The translations under genes and the position numbers were made by a program. From Delia radicum (Eukaryota; Arthropoda; Insecta; Diptera; Anthomyiidae), in contig CM037853.1 in the NCBI GenBank assembly GCA_021234595.1, forward strand, positions 53,416,517 through 53,480,516: 64,000 nucleotides of DNA, read 5' to 3'. Shown here one piece after another: positions 1-12,960 of the stretch (its first letter is position 1; every line of letters begins with the position of its first letter). The notes beneath the pieces are model-generated. The model was not told the DNA's origin. It did not search any database and was given only the letters and a program-made list of their open reading frames with translations.

Positions 1-439
1 GCGTGTTTAATATAATTTACAGAATTTATTTAATTAAGAGCAGAAGGTCATGCTACGTAAAAAATCTTTCTTTTCCATAGGCTTCTAATACAATCTTTTT
101 TTTAGTAGAAATCAAACATTATCAGTCAACCAAATTTGGATCAAAATTTTCACCCGTTGCTTAGTGTAAGATTTAATCATTTTAGGGAAACAAAATTCTA
201 TATCTTAGAAAATAATAAAGCTAGCCGTATGAAATTTGGTAGAAGATGATATTGGCATAAGATGCAGAAAAAAAATTGAAAAAAAATGAGCGGAATTTTA
301 CAACTGCCATAATTAAAAAAAAATTACGTATGATAGATTTTTGTTTAAAAACGCTGAATGTATTAATATGTGCAAAAACTTGGACGAAAAAATGTTATTT
401 TTTTCTTTGAAAACTTAACCCTTTACTGCAAGGTGTTTC

Positions 440-2373
440 ATATAGTACTTGTAAACCATTGCTATTTTTGTAAAAACCACCGTGTTAAAAACTGTACCAG
501 GAAAACACTATTTTGTTTGCCAATCATGCGTTTTGCCAGTACTACCGGCAAAATTCATTTCCATTATTGTTTTTACCAATATTACAAACAAATAGATAGA
601 AACATTTTATTTTATTTGATTATATTTTATTATATTTCACACATAATACGATGTATACAGTCTAAGACAGAATTGTATTGCTTCTTTTTTAAATGTGTTT
701 TATTATAAATATTTCTCAAAATTAATTTAATTTAAGTTATTTTTAAATCACCAAGATTTTGGAATTACCAACGGTATGCCAACGGTGGCAAATTTGCTCA
801 AACCAATCAATCGGGTAGCAATACTGTCAAAATAAGTCCCAAAAAATTTTCATAAAAATTTGGGAGTAATTTCAAATGAAATAATACACAGTTCTTTTGC
901 ATTTATTTCATTTTTTTAGAAGTTATTTCATTTTTGTTATTAGGTGTTATTTCATACTGCAGTAATTCCGAAACGATATAAGTCCCAACAGAACTTAGCG
1001 TGGGTCATAGCGCCCAAAAAAAGTATATGTAAATTGTTGTAAACATTTTATTGTTTTTGGGCAATACGACATTGATTTGAACGAAATAAAATTTTTGTTG
1101 GGTGGTATGACGGCTTTTTGTTTGGCCAAAATAAATTTGGGCGCTATGATGGTAAAAAAAAAAGAAGTTATTGCCAAAAATCATAAATTTTTTTTTTTTA
1201 ATGTCATAAGACCTTAAATGTCAAGGCTGATTCATGAAATCGAACAAAAGAATTTTAAGGAAACTTAAAAAAATTGCTTCAATTTTATTTTTTTGTGTCG
1301 CACGCAGAAAAAACTTTATTTTCCGTAGCCGCCTGCCGCGTTCTACGGAGGAAATCCTAAGAGCGGCCGAAGGCCGCCACACAAAAAAACTTGTTTTTAC
1401 AAATCCAATGTCGAATCCGTTGAAATCTTTTTTTTAAGACAATAAGTAATATAATTTGACCAGTCATAGCTTTGTCATTTAAACAGCTAATTGATTGTTT
1501 TTTTATCTTTAATAAAAGAGTAGAGCATTGGCCTTCTGTTTATTTAACGTTTAGACACTAATATATACGTAAAATTTTTAATAAAATAGACTTTTAAAAA
1601 ATAATCGTTAAAAACAATAAATCTTGGTGTGGGTTGGTATTTTGGGACAGAAAAAGAATATAAGATTTCAACGGAATCGACATCGGATTTAAAAAACATG
1701 TTCTTCTGGGTGGCAGCCTTCGGCTGCTCTTGGTTGTTTTTTTCCTCCATAGAACGCGGCAGGCGGCTTCTCGAAATAAAGTTTTTTCTGCGTGCGTACA
1801 AAAGACATTATTTCTTATGACATTTAAAAAAATAAATTATGATTTTGGGCAATAACTTCTTTTTTTTACCGTCATAGCGCTCAAAAAAAAAAAAGTTTTT
1901 TCAAAATAAAATGCCATAGCACCCAAAAAAAGTTTTGGCTTTTCTGTCATTGATTTGGTCGTTATAACATGTTAACATCCACAATTTTGGGGGGTATGCG
2001 AACATTTGGGCAATATGTCATTTTGGTTTTTGGGCAATACGAGATTGGGGAATACAACGGCACGCCCTTACTTCATTTGTGTTACATGGACTATTTTTGG
2101 GAGTTATTTAATTTTTATTCTTTGGAAATTATTTCATGATGAAATACCAACCAAAACCTAGGATTTGTTTCATTTTTGTTTTGGAAATTATGTAATTTTT
2201 TTAAAATTTATTTCACTTTTTCGAGACGGGACTTATTTCATTTTTTTAGAACTTACTTCATTGGAAGCTTTTGCACTGGGACTTTTTGCACATGGGACTT
2301 ATTGCATAGAGCCGTCAAGATCATATATCCCACGTTTTGCCAACACTGTGCCGATTGTAGTTTTCTGCCTGGG
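440..2373 (-). mobile_element. CCCAGG-ended MITE, split by a nested element
   Basis: The right edge, cctggg followed by TA at 2374, matches the left terminus of the complete element at 11416 when reverse complemented, and the next 30-odd bases also agree. The inner part (about 440-832) is a diverged reverse-complement copy of the interior of 11416-11910. The two pieces are separated by the nested element at 833-2313. The left terminus is not clear. Confidence 0.6.
833..2313. mobile_element. Nested inverted-repeat element, left end deleted
   Basis: The complete counterpart is in unit 2 at 35690-37269. Here the left terminal repeat is missing, but the right end (agagccg at 2307-2313, then tcaagatc) is present. 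The interior is rich in inverted modules: catagcgcccaaa and ttgggcgctatg motifs, GC-rich CCGCCTGCCGCG blocks at about 1335 and 1755 facing each other, and many gggagttatttcatt-like segments. No transposase is visible, so it is non-autonomous. Confidence 0.6.
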
Positions 2374-2374
2374 T

Positions 2375-3275
2375 ATGTATCACCTTGTTTATGAATCTAA
2401 TTCAAAATATGTTTTTCAATTATTATTAAACAACAACTAAATTTTAATATTCAATAGCATGCATTTCCAAAGTAATTGTAAATTTGGAAACACATGATTT
2501 TTTATAGAAAAAATCGCCATTTTTCATTCATCCATTAACTCGAAAAGTCGAAAGTTTTTCGAGCTGTTAAAATTAATAAAAGTGTAAGAAAAAAACTGAA
2601 TAAACATCAAATTTAGAATGTGTTCTTAATTTTAAAAATATAAACATTTGTTTTAAAATTCCTAAAATTTTTTTTTTTAATTTTGAATCGTTCCGGAAAT
2701 GTAACAATGTAGTAAAATTGGGTAACTATTCCACATCCTCATAATATGTTTTTTTAAATGGGTGACACATGTAATAGTATTTTTGAAACTATTTCGTTTT
2801 ATGAAATTTTTAAAGAATATCGTGCGGGTGGTTTAGAACAGAGAAAGAAATGTGAGTTTTCAGGAAATTAAGTATCAACTTTCAGCAAATGTAAAAATGT
2901 AGCATTACATTTTGCTTAGTGAGAAATAAAAGCACAGACCAAAAAGTTAACTAACCCTAAAACCAGAATATACTTTTTAAAGGTTTGGTGTGTGCAGAAC
3001 ACGAATCTGAGCTTAGAATTTCCCCATCACATCAGGTTTTAGTGATATCTGAGGCTAAAGTTTTAATAAACCCTGTTCTTCATTATATTCGGGACGTTAT
3101 TATATCGCCAATTAAGATTTGTTCCGACAACTTTTTATGCCATCTGAAAGTACCGTTTCACAGAACGGTATCTAACACAATAAATGAGATATCTGAAAAA
3201 TTGAAAAAGTTTTTTGATGAAAAAAAGTTGTACTATCAAATGCTAAAAAAAAATATCGATTTCTTTATGTAAAAA
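2375..3275. other. AT-rich stretch, no gene recognised
   Basis: A frame of 95 codons at 2985-3272 is open in unit 1, but its unit-2 counterpart (about 37950-38200) has a deletion of roughly 32 bases plus an added base. It therefore shows no sign of constraint. No promoter, RNA gene or repeat boundary is clear here. Confidence 0.6.
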
Positions 3276-3945
3276 GTGGCGGATCCAGCCCTCGATTTTG
3301 GGGGTGGATAACTATTGAAGAGTTTTGTAAATTTTAAAGAAATTTTTCTGATTTTTTGATTTGGTACGGTAACTTTAAGATTTATTTAAATCCGAAAAAT
3401 TAGGATATGAAATATAAAAATTAAAAATTTTTTTTTGTGTCACTATTTGGCAAAACTGTATAATTCACTACTCGAGAGTTCTAGGCTACTAAAAAAAATT
3501 ATTCGTGGATTAAATTATTACAAATTATTTACTTTTGATGACCTTAAATGTAAAAGTTCAGAATTTTCTAAATTAAAACTTCTTTAAATTCAGTAAATGT
3601 ATGGGTGTGAAATTCGGAATTTTTCATTTTTAAGTCATCAAAGTGACCGTTAAACAAACAATTTTTATATCGATTTTATCTGAAAAAAATTTGTCAAACA
3701 CTTAAATAAAATTAAAAATTAAAAAATAAAACTCGGAAAATTTGTTTTTTTTTTAAACCAGAGAAAAGTAATTTGTCGTTTTTGGCTATTTTACAGATTA
3801 TAGGATTTGTAATTTTCGTGCGCTCGTGTAAATTTTTGCTAGGATTTTTTGGCGTTTGTTTTTCTCCACCGAAACATTAAAACGTCTATAAATCTAAAAT
3901 TTCTTGAAGTTTTTACGGATTTTTGTTACACAAAATGTTCTCTGT
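3276..3945 (+). repeat. Dispersed repeat starting gtggcggatcca
   Basis: A block of about 670 bp begins with tggcggatcca and ends with tttttgttacacaaaat. A diverged relative lies at 28712-29420 inside intron 2 of protease copy 1, and both have unit-2 counterparts at 38206 and 58970. Shared landmarks in order include aaattaggacatgaaatataaa-like text, gtcatcaaagtgaccgtt and cagagaaaagtaatttgtcg. It has no coding potential and is probably an old non-autonomous element. Confidence 0.7.
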
Positions 3946-3987
3946 TTCACATCAACCAGAAATATGTTGTATCCATGGCCGGCAGAC

Positions 3988-4182
3988 AATACCGCTAAAA
4001 TACCGTTGCCGATTTAAAACCCTTTCAACTGACTTCGTTATCCCTAAAATACCGTTACCGAAATAAATGTAAAACCGTTATCCGTAAAATACCGTTACCG
4101 ATATAACTGAAATACCGATATCCTTAAAATATCATTACCGAATAAACTAAAATAACGTCACCGCTAAAATGCCGTTATCGAA
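3988..4182 (+). repeat. Short minisatellite with ataccgttaccg core
   Basis: About five imperfect units of roughly 35-40 bp each contain taaaataccgttaccga or a variant. The unit-2 copy at 38920-39117 is nearly identical. No coding frame or promoter is apparent. Confidence 0.7.
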
Positions 4183-6309
4183 GCATATTTTTCCATATTT
4201 GCTCTTGTTTTCGTATATTTAAAAAAAAAATCTTATTTTTGATTAATAAAAAAATCGTATTTTTGAGCATATTTTGGTACTTTTTAGAACAAAACCATAC
4301 AGTTAGTTTTTAGTTACGAACAATTTTATGTTTCAATAAATTATATTTTTTTTTGGCGGTTTCAACACTGATATCGTGCTTTAAGACTGTACCGATTTAG
4401 CTATATTCAATATTTTATCTCAAGTTTTTCTCAAAGTTATTCTAACTATGCTGAAAAGTAAGTTTTAAAATTACGAATTCTCAAAGGAAATGTGTGTTTA
4501 AAGAGCAACTTTTCCGTTTTTGGTGCATTTTTTATGAGCTAAAAATTGATTTTTTAATTTTTTGTTACCAAAATTACCCCTTCTACATTGGTCCTCTGAA
4601 GATTTTGGATGACGCGAGATGAAACATGTAAGGACCTGCCAGTAGATAAAGACTGTATTAAATTAGCAGATAAAGAAATTTTTTAATTAATAATTAAGCA
4701 TTGTACGTTTTTTTATTTAACAATAACAAATGATCTTGAACTTGAATAATGTTGCTCACATCATAATTTATGATAAAAGATCGAAAAATAAACTTTTGGT
4801 TCTAAATTTTTTAAAATTTAAAAGTAAAATATTATTACAGTGACAATTACTACCTGTGGATCACTGTGTAACGTGGCGAATAACTTGAACGAGGTAACCT
4901 AACACCTTACCGACTCAAAAGAATATGCTACGGGTCAAGTTAGAAGTAGTTAGTGTTAAAGTAGGACCATTTAAGATTTATGTGACATGCAACAGAACCA
5001 GTGGGAAAAAAATTATCACGTGACTGGTGTACGTATCGTGGAACTGGAGAAAACATTTTGTAGGAAAACTAGTCACATATTAAGCGCAATGTGTTCTGAT
5101 ATAGGGGTAGTTTAAATGGAATAGTTTTCCTACGTATCATTGCACTGGTCCAATGTTATATGTCGCCGGGCATGAGAAAAGTAATTAGCAAAGTAACCTG
5201 TCACTTTTTATTCAGCGTATGTCATATTATGCACGGGTTGCTAAGTAGCCCGTTTGGAACCAATCACTGCACTTATCTAAAACAGTGTGTCTTACACCCT
5301 GTTCAAAAAAACCTTCAAAAAGGCACAACAAAAATCAATTTTAAAATAAGTTTATTTTGTCTGTAACCAACAAAAAACTAAGTTTAAGATCGCGACGTTC
5401 GGCAAGAAATCGCCATATCTGACCAGTTTTCATCCACTGCTAACGATTTTGAACAAGTTCAAATGACCAGTAACAACTTCAACTGCAACGACCCTAGTTG
5501 CTTCAGTACTCTTTGATGTTATGTTACTTTTTCTTCAGTTACATGATATATCTGGTACCAATCAGTGAATGTTTTGTCACCATAACTATAGTCACGTGAT
5601 TGGTCATTTCACCCAAATTAACACTTTTTGGTGCACCACAATATTAGTTTCACCAGTTTCGTGACACGATATTTTATGCGTAAAATCGAAAAGAAAACCT
5701 ATATTGATTCGAAAAATTGCCATAAAAATCGGCCGTCGCCATTTCAAAGTCAAAGCTTATTTTTGTCACACAATTGCTTAAAATAATTTCGCTTCATCAA
5801 AAGTTTGCTATGAAGTTTTGAGAAATGCGTGAAGTTTTTCTTTACCAGATAAAAATAGCTCTACAGGCAAAAAATGTTAACAAAAAATTTCACTGTTTTC
5901 TTTTAATTTTTTTTTTTGTCTGCAGCGCTTTTTCAAAGCTTCTATGTATTTATTGCTTTAGGATAGTTTTTGAAAAATAACATTAGTCAATCTTATTTTA
6001 TTAACATCACTATATTACAAATGTATACTTATAGTTTTAAATCAACCATCTCCAATTCTTAAAAAAATCACTAGTGACGGAAACACTTAAAAATTAAATA
6101 AAAACTACAGGTGAACTTTAAAATCAAATCAGAACATACAGAAGGAACTTACAGTTTAAGTGCTAACGTGTCATCGTTGCAAATTTGCAAAAGTTTAAAA
6201 GTTTTTCCCACAGAAAGTTGTCAAATTTACAATGAATGCTTGTTTTCATACCACTAACAACAGTACGCACTTCGAATTGAGGAATTGTAATAAATGTTGA
6301 AAAATTTTT
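4183..6309. other. Non-coding stretch, no gene recognised
   Basis: About 2.1 kb of AT-rich sequence between repeats. It contains scattered cactggt/accagtg words around 4840-5660 that suggest a degraded element, but I cannot define ends. A 68-codon frame at 5160-5366 is shortened in unit 2 by one added base. The unit-2 counterpart (39118-41230) is nearly identical. Confidence 0.55.
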
Positions 6310-6490
6310 CCTCGTGCCATTGGGAGTTATTTCATTGAAAATAGTTGGATTAATGAAGTAACTTCCAAATAAAATTTAAATTTGGGAGTAATTTCATTAT
6401 GAAATAATTCTCAATTTGTATGCAACTTTTTGTGAGTTATTTCTTTTTTCTTGGAACATATTTCATTGGGAGCTATTTCACCTCGCCATT
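6310..6490. repeat. Fragment related to the nested 833-2313 element
   Basis: The sequence repeats the words gggagttatttcatt and gggagtaatttcattatgaaata that characterise the ends of the nested element at 833-2313 and 35690-37269. It looks like a truncated family member. The unit-2 counterpart lies near 41245-41425. Confidence 0.5.
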
Positions 6491-6689
6491 CATAAATAGT
6501 ATACATTTTATTTTTCTGTGTACCTTTGAAAAGTATATGTGCAAAAACTCATCCAAAAAGTCTTATATTTACAATGGTTTCTTAACAAAAACCTCCGTTT
6601 TGGTACATATTTGGCACAAAATATGTCCTATCTCCCTTAGTTTCTGAAATACTGATCATTTTAAAACCGTTCTATAACGCTCCCTGTTT

Positions 6690-6950
6690 AGTTCCATGTC
6701 GTTTGATTTTGGAAAAATGAAACAGAGTGTCCAAAATATTTCACGTACGTATTTTGGTAAACAACACACTGTGGATGTTTCATAAAAAATTAGTCTCTCG
6801 GAATCTTTCCTGGACCTTACTTATTTACACTATAATGATTAATTTATACTCCTACGGTACAAAAAATGCTGTCTGTTTTGCACTATCTCGCTTAGTTTCG
6901 GAGATACTGTTTATTTAAAAAAATCACCATTTTATAAAATGGCCACTACA
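6690..6950. repeat. Decayed repeat with ctcgcttagtttcggagatactg
   Basis: A block running from cataaaaaattagtctctcgg through tcgcttagtttcggagatac to ccattttataaaatggcc recurs in diverged form at about 9690-9890, with a shorter piece at 10050-10120. In insects, text of this kind often belongs to old mariner-like termini. I infer that origin here, because no transposase is adjacent to this copy. Confidence 0.45.
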
Positions 6951-6954
6951 CCCA

Positions 6955-7155
6955 GAAAAAAGAGCATCATATTATGATGGTTTAATAGCATCATGTTGCG
7001 ACTGCAATGCGTAACAGTCATAATATGACCGTAGCAAACATGTTATGATTATAAACAACGAAATCGTTCTCGCTAGTCATAATATGATCATCCAGAGTCA
7101 TGTATATGATAATTAGAATCATAATATGATAGTTTTGTGTCCACAATCATGTTCA
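6955..7155. repeat. Cluster of catAATATGA-type palindromic words
   Basis: Within 200 bp, catattatga, cataatatga or close variants occur about five times in both orientations, separated by 25-60 bp. The unit-2 counterpart at 41880-42085 keeps them. It could be the interior of a small MITE or a cluster of binding sites. The sequence alone does not decide. Confidence 0.5.
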
Positions 7156-7575
7156 ATCATGTTTTTTGTGTTTGTGAAAAACTTTACTTGTGCAATCCAC
7201 TCCGATAATATAACTGAGATTGGTTAGGGAGGGATCCTGGGAATTAATTTTAGTAAAATTGCTACAGGGTGGCTTATGTATACATGGTTATATAATAATA
7301 CAAATTAACATACAACGATATTTAAAATTTTGCTTTACGTTCCATTCTGTTTAGTGTTCCAATTCCACTCCATCCCAGTTCCATTGCATATCGTTATAGT
7401 TTGAACCTATGTTCCATTTTATAATTGTTGTGTTTCAATCTGTATACTCATGTTAACGGTTAAACTCTCGATCGTTTTTTTAAATGAGAATCATCCCTAA
7501 TTTCATCTATATTCACCAGTTTTAAGTTTTTGAAAATTTTATCTGCCAATTGCAATTTTTTCATTTAATTGACGT

Positions 7576-7723
7576 GGGACTAATGTCAATGAAATTTAAA
7601 TTCAATGGAATTCATAAACATTAATAATAAAAAAATGCTAATGAAAATAATTGCATTACAAATGATAGCAATGAAATGGTAATAAAATCATCTATTAATT
7701 AGTACATTCTATTAATTAGTCCC
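7576..7723. mobile_element. Small MITE with GGGACTAAT inverted ends
   Basis: GGGACTAAT at 7576 is matched by ATTAGTCCC ending at 7723, enclosing 148 bp of sequence built from caatgaaat and attaatta words. A related but less complete copy lies around 10120-10335, and fragments with aatgctaatgaaat lie near 8870-9010. No target duplication is clear. Confidence 0.45.
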
Positions 7724-9303
7724 ATGTATGATTGACATATGATACTAAAAGTGGGACTCTGGTTTAGTCTCGGATAGCTATGCTGATATATAACATTTTT
7801 GACATATGAGTCACCTTATTGAAATAATTGCTTTCTTGCTAAGACACCTCCTCCTAATAGGATCTTTCTGCTTAATGACCATTTGTTAAGATCAATTGCT
7901 GGTATAGCGATAAAATTCGCTTAAACCATAAAAATTAAAAAAAAATTTAAAAACCGCTGAACAGTAAAAAAAACTGTATCACACATCGAAAAATAAAGTA
8001 CGTCATTGAAAACAGCGTGCCTGAAATATGTAGAATTGGTGGTCATATTCTTATTAATTTTTAAAAGTTTTGATTTTGTCCTCCTGTGTTATTTGTGTCA
8101 TTCGTAGTCAATTTTATTAATCTCTTCTAATTTTAGACTTGCCGTTTGATAGTTTTTTAAATTGATTGCAGTGTGGAGTTTTTATTATAGGTGCATATAA
8201 CCTACTTCAAAAATTGTCGACATTTGTTGAAATCGCCATTTAATACACCTTATTTCTCATGGTTTTATGAATTGAGATGAACTATGGGCAATGCTAGGTT
8301 GGATATACGTAAAAGCTATATTGAAACGTCAATTAATGGGCATTTCATGGTTTGTAACTTTCAGATCCAAAACCAATACAAAATGGAATCACTAGACTTG
8401 GAAGATACATTCACTGAAAAAGTAATTTCCAACTTGTAAGGAATTTTAGTAGATGTGTTTAAAATGTATGTTTTTTGAGTCTGGCATTTACAATTACAAC
8501 TGAAATCAGCCTCAGTCAAAAAGACTTTTTTTAAAACTTAACGAAATTTAATTATTTTGTTTCGCAATTTTTTATAAAAAAAAACAGGGTTTGAGACCAC
8601 AGTTAGGTGTCTACAGCGAATCCTTAGGATGGACTTAATTGATAAAGTGAAAAACGTTAAACTGTTTTCATTAATGCGGCTACAGCGGCAGTTTTTCCAA
8701 ACCCATTTTGCTTCGTGGCACCTAAAGCGCTGTATCAATTTTGCAAAAACGTATTTTTAATGAGCTTAATCCTAAAATCGAAATAACATCAAAAAGCATC
8801 CTTATATAATATTTTTCATTTCTTGAATTTAATAGTATTTAATATGATTTTCTCAAAACCATACTTGGGATTTTTTCATTAGCACTGGAATTTTTTTTTT
8901 CATTAGCACTTAGTTAACAAATTTTAACGCCAACAAAATTTCATTACAATTTAATTATAATAAAATTTTTTTGGCATTAGCATTTATCCTACTAATGCTA
9001 ATGAAATCACACTAATGCCTAAAAACTAATTACAATTGAGAAAAATAAAGCATTTGTTAAAAAAAAAAAAAAAATGGAATGTAAATTGTAACACTGAATG
9101 CGGGAAACGAAATGGAACGAGGAACTAACTTTCTATTATCCGATAACATATGTTTATGTTCGTTAAGGGCGGTTTTCTAAGTCTTCGGATTTGATTTAAA
9201 AAAACAATACATAAAATTTAGAGAAATGTATGAAATCTTTATTTGAGCAGATAGAACGATCTATATAATTCAATGTTTAAAGATGATTTCATGTAAATGT
9301 TGA
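7724..9303. other. Non-coding stretch with MITE fragments
   Basis: No gene is recognised. Fragments of the caatgaaat/attaatta MITE family lie around 8870-9060. A 66-codon minus-strand frame at 8538-8738 has no domain. The unit-2 counterpart runs about 42660-44215. Confidence 0.5.
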
Positions 9304-9512
9304 CCGCGGCTACGCCTCAAATGTTTCATACGCTGGGTCCTATTTTGGCATACTCTCTCCACCATATCAGCCGGTATCTCACGAATAAATTCTTAAATAT
9401 TGGCTTTCAGTGTGTCAACCGTTGCGGGCTTGTCCCTATAGACTTGAGCCCCACAAAAAAATAGCCTAAAAGCGATAAATCGCAGGATTTAGGCGGCCAC
9501 GATCTTAGTAAA
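9304..9512 (-). pseudogene. Mariner-like transposase C-terminal remnant
   Basis: On the minus strand, frames shifted against each other spell a recognisable transposase tail. It starts with SWPPKSCDLS, followed by a glycine-tyrosine-phenylalanine stretch corresponding to LWGYVK. Then come KPATVDTLKANI, EFIREIPADMVERVCQN and RMKHLRRSRG. These match the conserved C-terminal segment after the last catalytic Asp in mariner-family transposases. Stops and frameshifts interrupt it, and unit 1 lacks ten bases that unit 2 keeps. The catalytic core is absent, so it is a relic. Confidence 0.7.
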
Positions 9513-10577
9513 ATTCAATAATCTGCAAGCGTTGTAAGTCGATTCATGGTTAAATTATAGACCAAACTGAACATATTTAACAGCTACATGTTACACGAAA
9601 ATAGCTGAGCTACCAAAAACAGTGTTGCCAAAAAGAAAGTTGCTAAAAAATCATCATTTCTTATCACGTTAATAAGCAAAACAAAAAAAAAAATCACCCT
9701 ATGGGTGTTTTATAAAAATTGATCACTCGGGATCTCACCTGGCCTTAGCATATTCATATTATAAGGGTATATTATACTCTTGTAATCCGTTTTGCTCTAT
9801 CTCGCTTAGTTTCGGAGATACTGGCCATTTTAAAATATCGCCATTTTGTAAAATAGCTCGTATTTCGAAAACTAAGGCAGATGTCGCAAAACGGACAAAA
9901 ATGTATTACAACACAACTTTATTAAGTACTCCGATTAAACTTGTTCTCCTTTTCATTCCATATCGTTGCCTTTTGAACCAATGTTCCATTCTATTATCGG
10001 AGTGATTAAATTGTTATTTTCACGTGCTCATTTGGGGTAAACAAATAATTGAGACACCCTGTGATTTTTTCATAAAAAATTAACCTATCGGAATTTTTCC
10101 CAGACCTAGCATATTTGTATTCTGTCAATTGTAATTTGGTTCCTTTAATTGATTCATTATTAATGGTAATGAAATTTAAAATCATTATCTTCATTCCATG
10201 AAATCAAACCAAATCAATGAAATTCATTACCATTAATTAAAAATATGCTAATGAAAATAATTTCATTACAATAGATATCAATGAAATTGGAATGAAATTA
10301 TCAATTAGTTAGTCCATTCAATTAATTAGTCACATGTATGCCGTAAACCAAACTAAATATCATTAAACCGGCAAAAGATTTGTTTTTTCCCAAAATAATC
10401 GCGGTCTTATTGGTAAGTCCCAATATATGGCAAGGAAGTTTTTTGAGTGTATTTTTACATTTTTTGGTTGTGCAATGAGATCTATAAATTGATGTAGCTT
10501 TTGAGTTTGAATTTTAACGTATTTTTCAGACAATTGCAAGTAAAACTATAATTAATATGCAATTTTATTTAATTTAA
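9513..10577. other. Non-coding stretch with decayed repeats
   Basis: It contains a second copy of the tttcggagatactg repeat (about 9690-9890), a gagacaccctgtg-type piece near 10050 and a caatgaaat-rich MITE relative (about 10120-10335). No gene is supported. Confidence 0.5.
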
Positions 10578-10885
10578 TTGTGAAAGGCGTGGTAGGGAAG
10601 AATGAGTGTATTTTCTAAAAATCATAACTACATTGTAAATTTTCAATTATTTCTGAATCAGACTGCGCAGTTTCTGGTGTTGAACCTTCGTCAGTGATCC
10701 TGTTTTTTTATTGAATAATGTAATATTTGTTATGTTTTTTATTTGTTCTATTGCGTCTATATGAAATTGTCTGTGCAATCACTGACCGTGGTATAGATAA
10801 ACTGATTTCTAATGCCACATGCACTCGCAATACACATTAGATAGAGCGCTTTAGCGCACTGATCTATCGCCAGGTCGAGTTTTGT
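10578..10885 (-). mobile_element. tRNA-derived SINE, minus orientation
   Basis: Read on the minus strand, it aligns from its tRNA-like head through its tail with the plus-strand copy at 18629-18915. Shared text includes gtgcatgtggca, ccacggtcag, catatagacgcaat, ccagaaactgcgcagtct and the final caatgtagttat and ccacgcct. The head here is altered. The unit-2 copy is at about 45497-45800. Confidence 0.75.
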
Positions 10886-11415
10886 TGTGATTAAAACTAG
10901 TTTTATTCAATAAACGCTGTTTTTGTTCTTGCATACATAATCTCAGAAGTACAACTTCAACAACACAACAGTTCTATTTTTAGAATCTTACCTCACTCTA
11001 ATGTCCACTGTTTTCCCATATGTTGTAAGTGATGCCATATCTATGATATATTCTTTGTATATTCGATAGATGGCGCTTAAGTAGTTAGGGAAAATTGCCT
11101 GAGAGCAAAGTTTAATTTTTGTTTAGCTTTTATTTAATCTAAACAAAAATTGTAATTTTAATATTTTTTATTTTCTTAAAACTAAAAAACTACATAATTT
11201 TTGCGCCGTTGAAGATAAATGATTGACGCAAAATGATTTAGCAGGCTAAACAATATTTTTTTAAAATATACAATAATATAAAATGACTTTATTTACAAAT
11301 ATATTACGATATTTACATGCAAATTAAAAAGAAAAAAATATTAACAATTATAATATTATGACTTTGTAAATTGATAATAAAAATATAAATGTTTTATACA
11401 AAGTATTTACTTTTA

Positions 11416-11910
11416 CCCAGGCAGAAAAATACAATCGGCACAGTGTTGGCAAATTATCGGCGACGGTCGGTTATGCGTTGGTAGATTGATAACAGATTGA
11501 TAACAGTGGCCAACTTTTAGTTTTAGCGAACTTGTCACCGTTGGCAAAACATAAGTAATTCTACAAATTTGGTACTTTTAAAAGTAGCTTAAATTAAATT
11601 ATTTTTGAGAAATATGTGTAATAAAACACATTTAAAAACCAGCAACAAAGTTCGGTCTTAATCATATACGTCATATTTATATGTATGAAATATAATAAAA
11701 TATTAAAATAAAAACACTTATAGTTAATTGGATGTAGTAATGGTAAAAACAAAATTGGCAAATTATTTTGAAGGCGATACTTGCACAACACATGCTTTGC
11801 AAACAAAATAATGTTTTCCTAGTTCAATTTTTAACACAGCAGGATTTACAAACATAGCAGTGGTTTGCCAGTACATTTTTTTTTGGTACTGTTGCCAATT
11901 TCTACCTGGG
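11416..11910 (+). mobile_element. MITE with CCCAGG ends and TA duplication
   Basis: CCCAGGCAGAAA at the left is matched by tttctacctggg at the right, flanked by TA on both sides. The length is 495 bp with no transposase. TA duplication suggests mobilisation by a Tc1/mariner-type enzyme. A diverged, interrupted copy in opposite orientation lies at 440-2373, and the unit-2 copy is at 46367-46862, so the insertion predates the duplication. Confidence 0.8.
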
Positions 11911-12960
11911 TACATATTAATTTTTTTTTACATACACACCGAAAACAGATTCATTGTGACTACCGAATTATTCGCCTACTTCATGGTTCGGTTGCAGCCA
12001 TTGTTATTTTCGTTTGGGACCACAGAAATTCGACCAATAAAACAGAATTCCTTTTGGATCACCAAAATTAAATTGACCCATGAATGCATTTGGCTGTGGC
12101 AACCAAATAATTCGATTGCTGCAACCAAATTATTCGGTTGGCGAAAAATTCAGTTGTCACAATGTATCTGTTTCCTTTGTGTACATTAGAGTACCCAGAA
12201 AAGCAAAGTTTTTTTCTTGCTCCCCGCGGCGCAGTTTATGATACATTCAGTGTAAAAATAAGATCTGCGAAAAAAAACGGGACTTCATGCAGTTATGAAT
12301 TTTGACCTAATAAGTGGACTAAAAATGATTAATAGTTTTGTTCTTCTACAACTTTTTAAATAGTGGGTTTTTCGTTAAAAACGAAATTATGCAAAACAAA
12401 ACCACAATTACTTTCCTCATAACATCTAAATTTTGGAAAAAAAAATTTTTTAACGGCTCTTATTAATTTTTGTGATCCGATAGTTTTGTTTGAGTATTAA
12501 CTGCAGTTTTAGCAGAGGTTTGGCTTTTTAAAAATATATCGTATATTCCATGACGAAATGACCAAAACCATGCAATGAAATATTTTTCAGGCGCGAATCC
12601 AGGAAAAGGTCGAGTGGGAGGGGAACTTAGAGTATTTTTAATTAATGTTTTAATCTTTTTTATTTTTTTCCCAATTTCATAAGTTTTTAACCAAACAGTT
12701 AATTGGGCAACAATTAAAAAAAATTTCCGCTTTATTTCGCATAATAACACTTATAACACTTTTTAACGAAAAAGTTGTACAACGACATAGCTATTTACCA
12801 TTTTTGACCATTTTTAAGGTAAAAAGACGAAAGCGCGATAGAAATCGAGTTTTTCCGCAGAACTTATTATTTACAAACAATATATCATTAAAGGCGCGCG
12901 GATCAAGAAAAAAGCAACCTTGCAATTTTCATATATTTTATGAGTACTCTAGTGTACATA
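11911..12960. other. 3' flank of protease copy 1
   Basis: Downstream of the protease stop codon on the minus strand. I see no canonical AATAAA close to the stop. The stretch has short imperfect inverted words (attcggttg and caaccgaat types near 11960-12150). Minus-strand frames such as 12463-12750 lack any domain, and their unit-2 counterparts are disrupted by a roughly 360 bp difference. Confidence 0.5.

Noticed and set aside
370..708. Open frame of 112 codons, repeated at 35226-35564
   Set aside because: It overlaps the diverged CCCAGG-ended MITE. Conservation of the frame reflects recent duplication of near-identical DNA, and its composition (Phe, Tyr, Cys, Ile rich) is that of translated AT-rich repeat.
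2985..3272. Open frame of 95 codons on the plus strand
   Set aside because: The unit-2 counterpart has a 32-base deletion and an added base that destroy it. No domain is recognisable.
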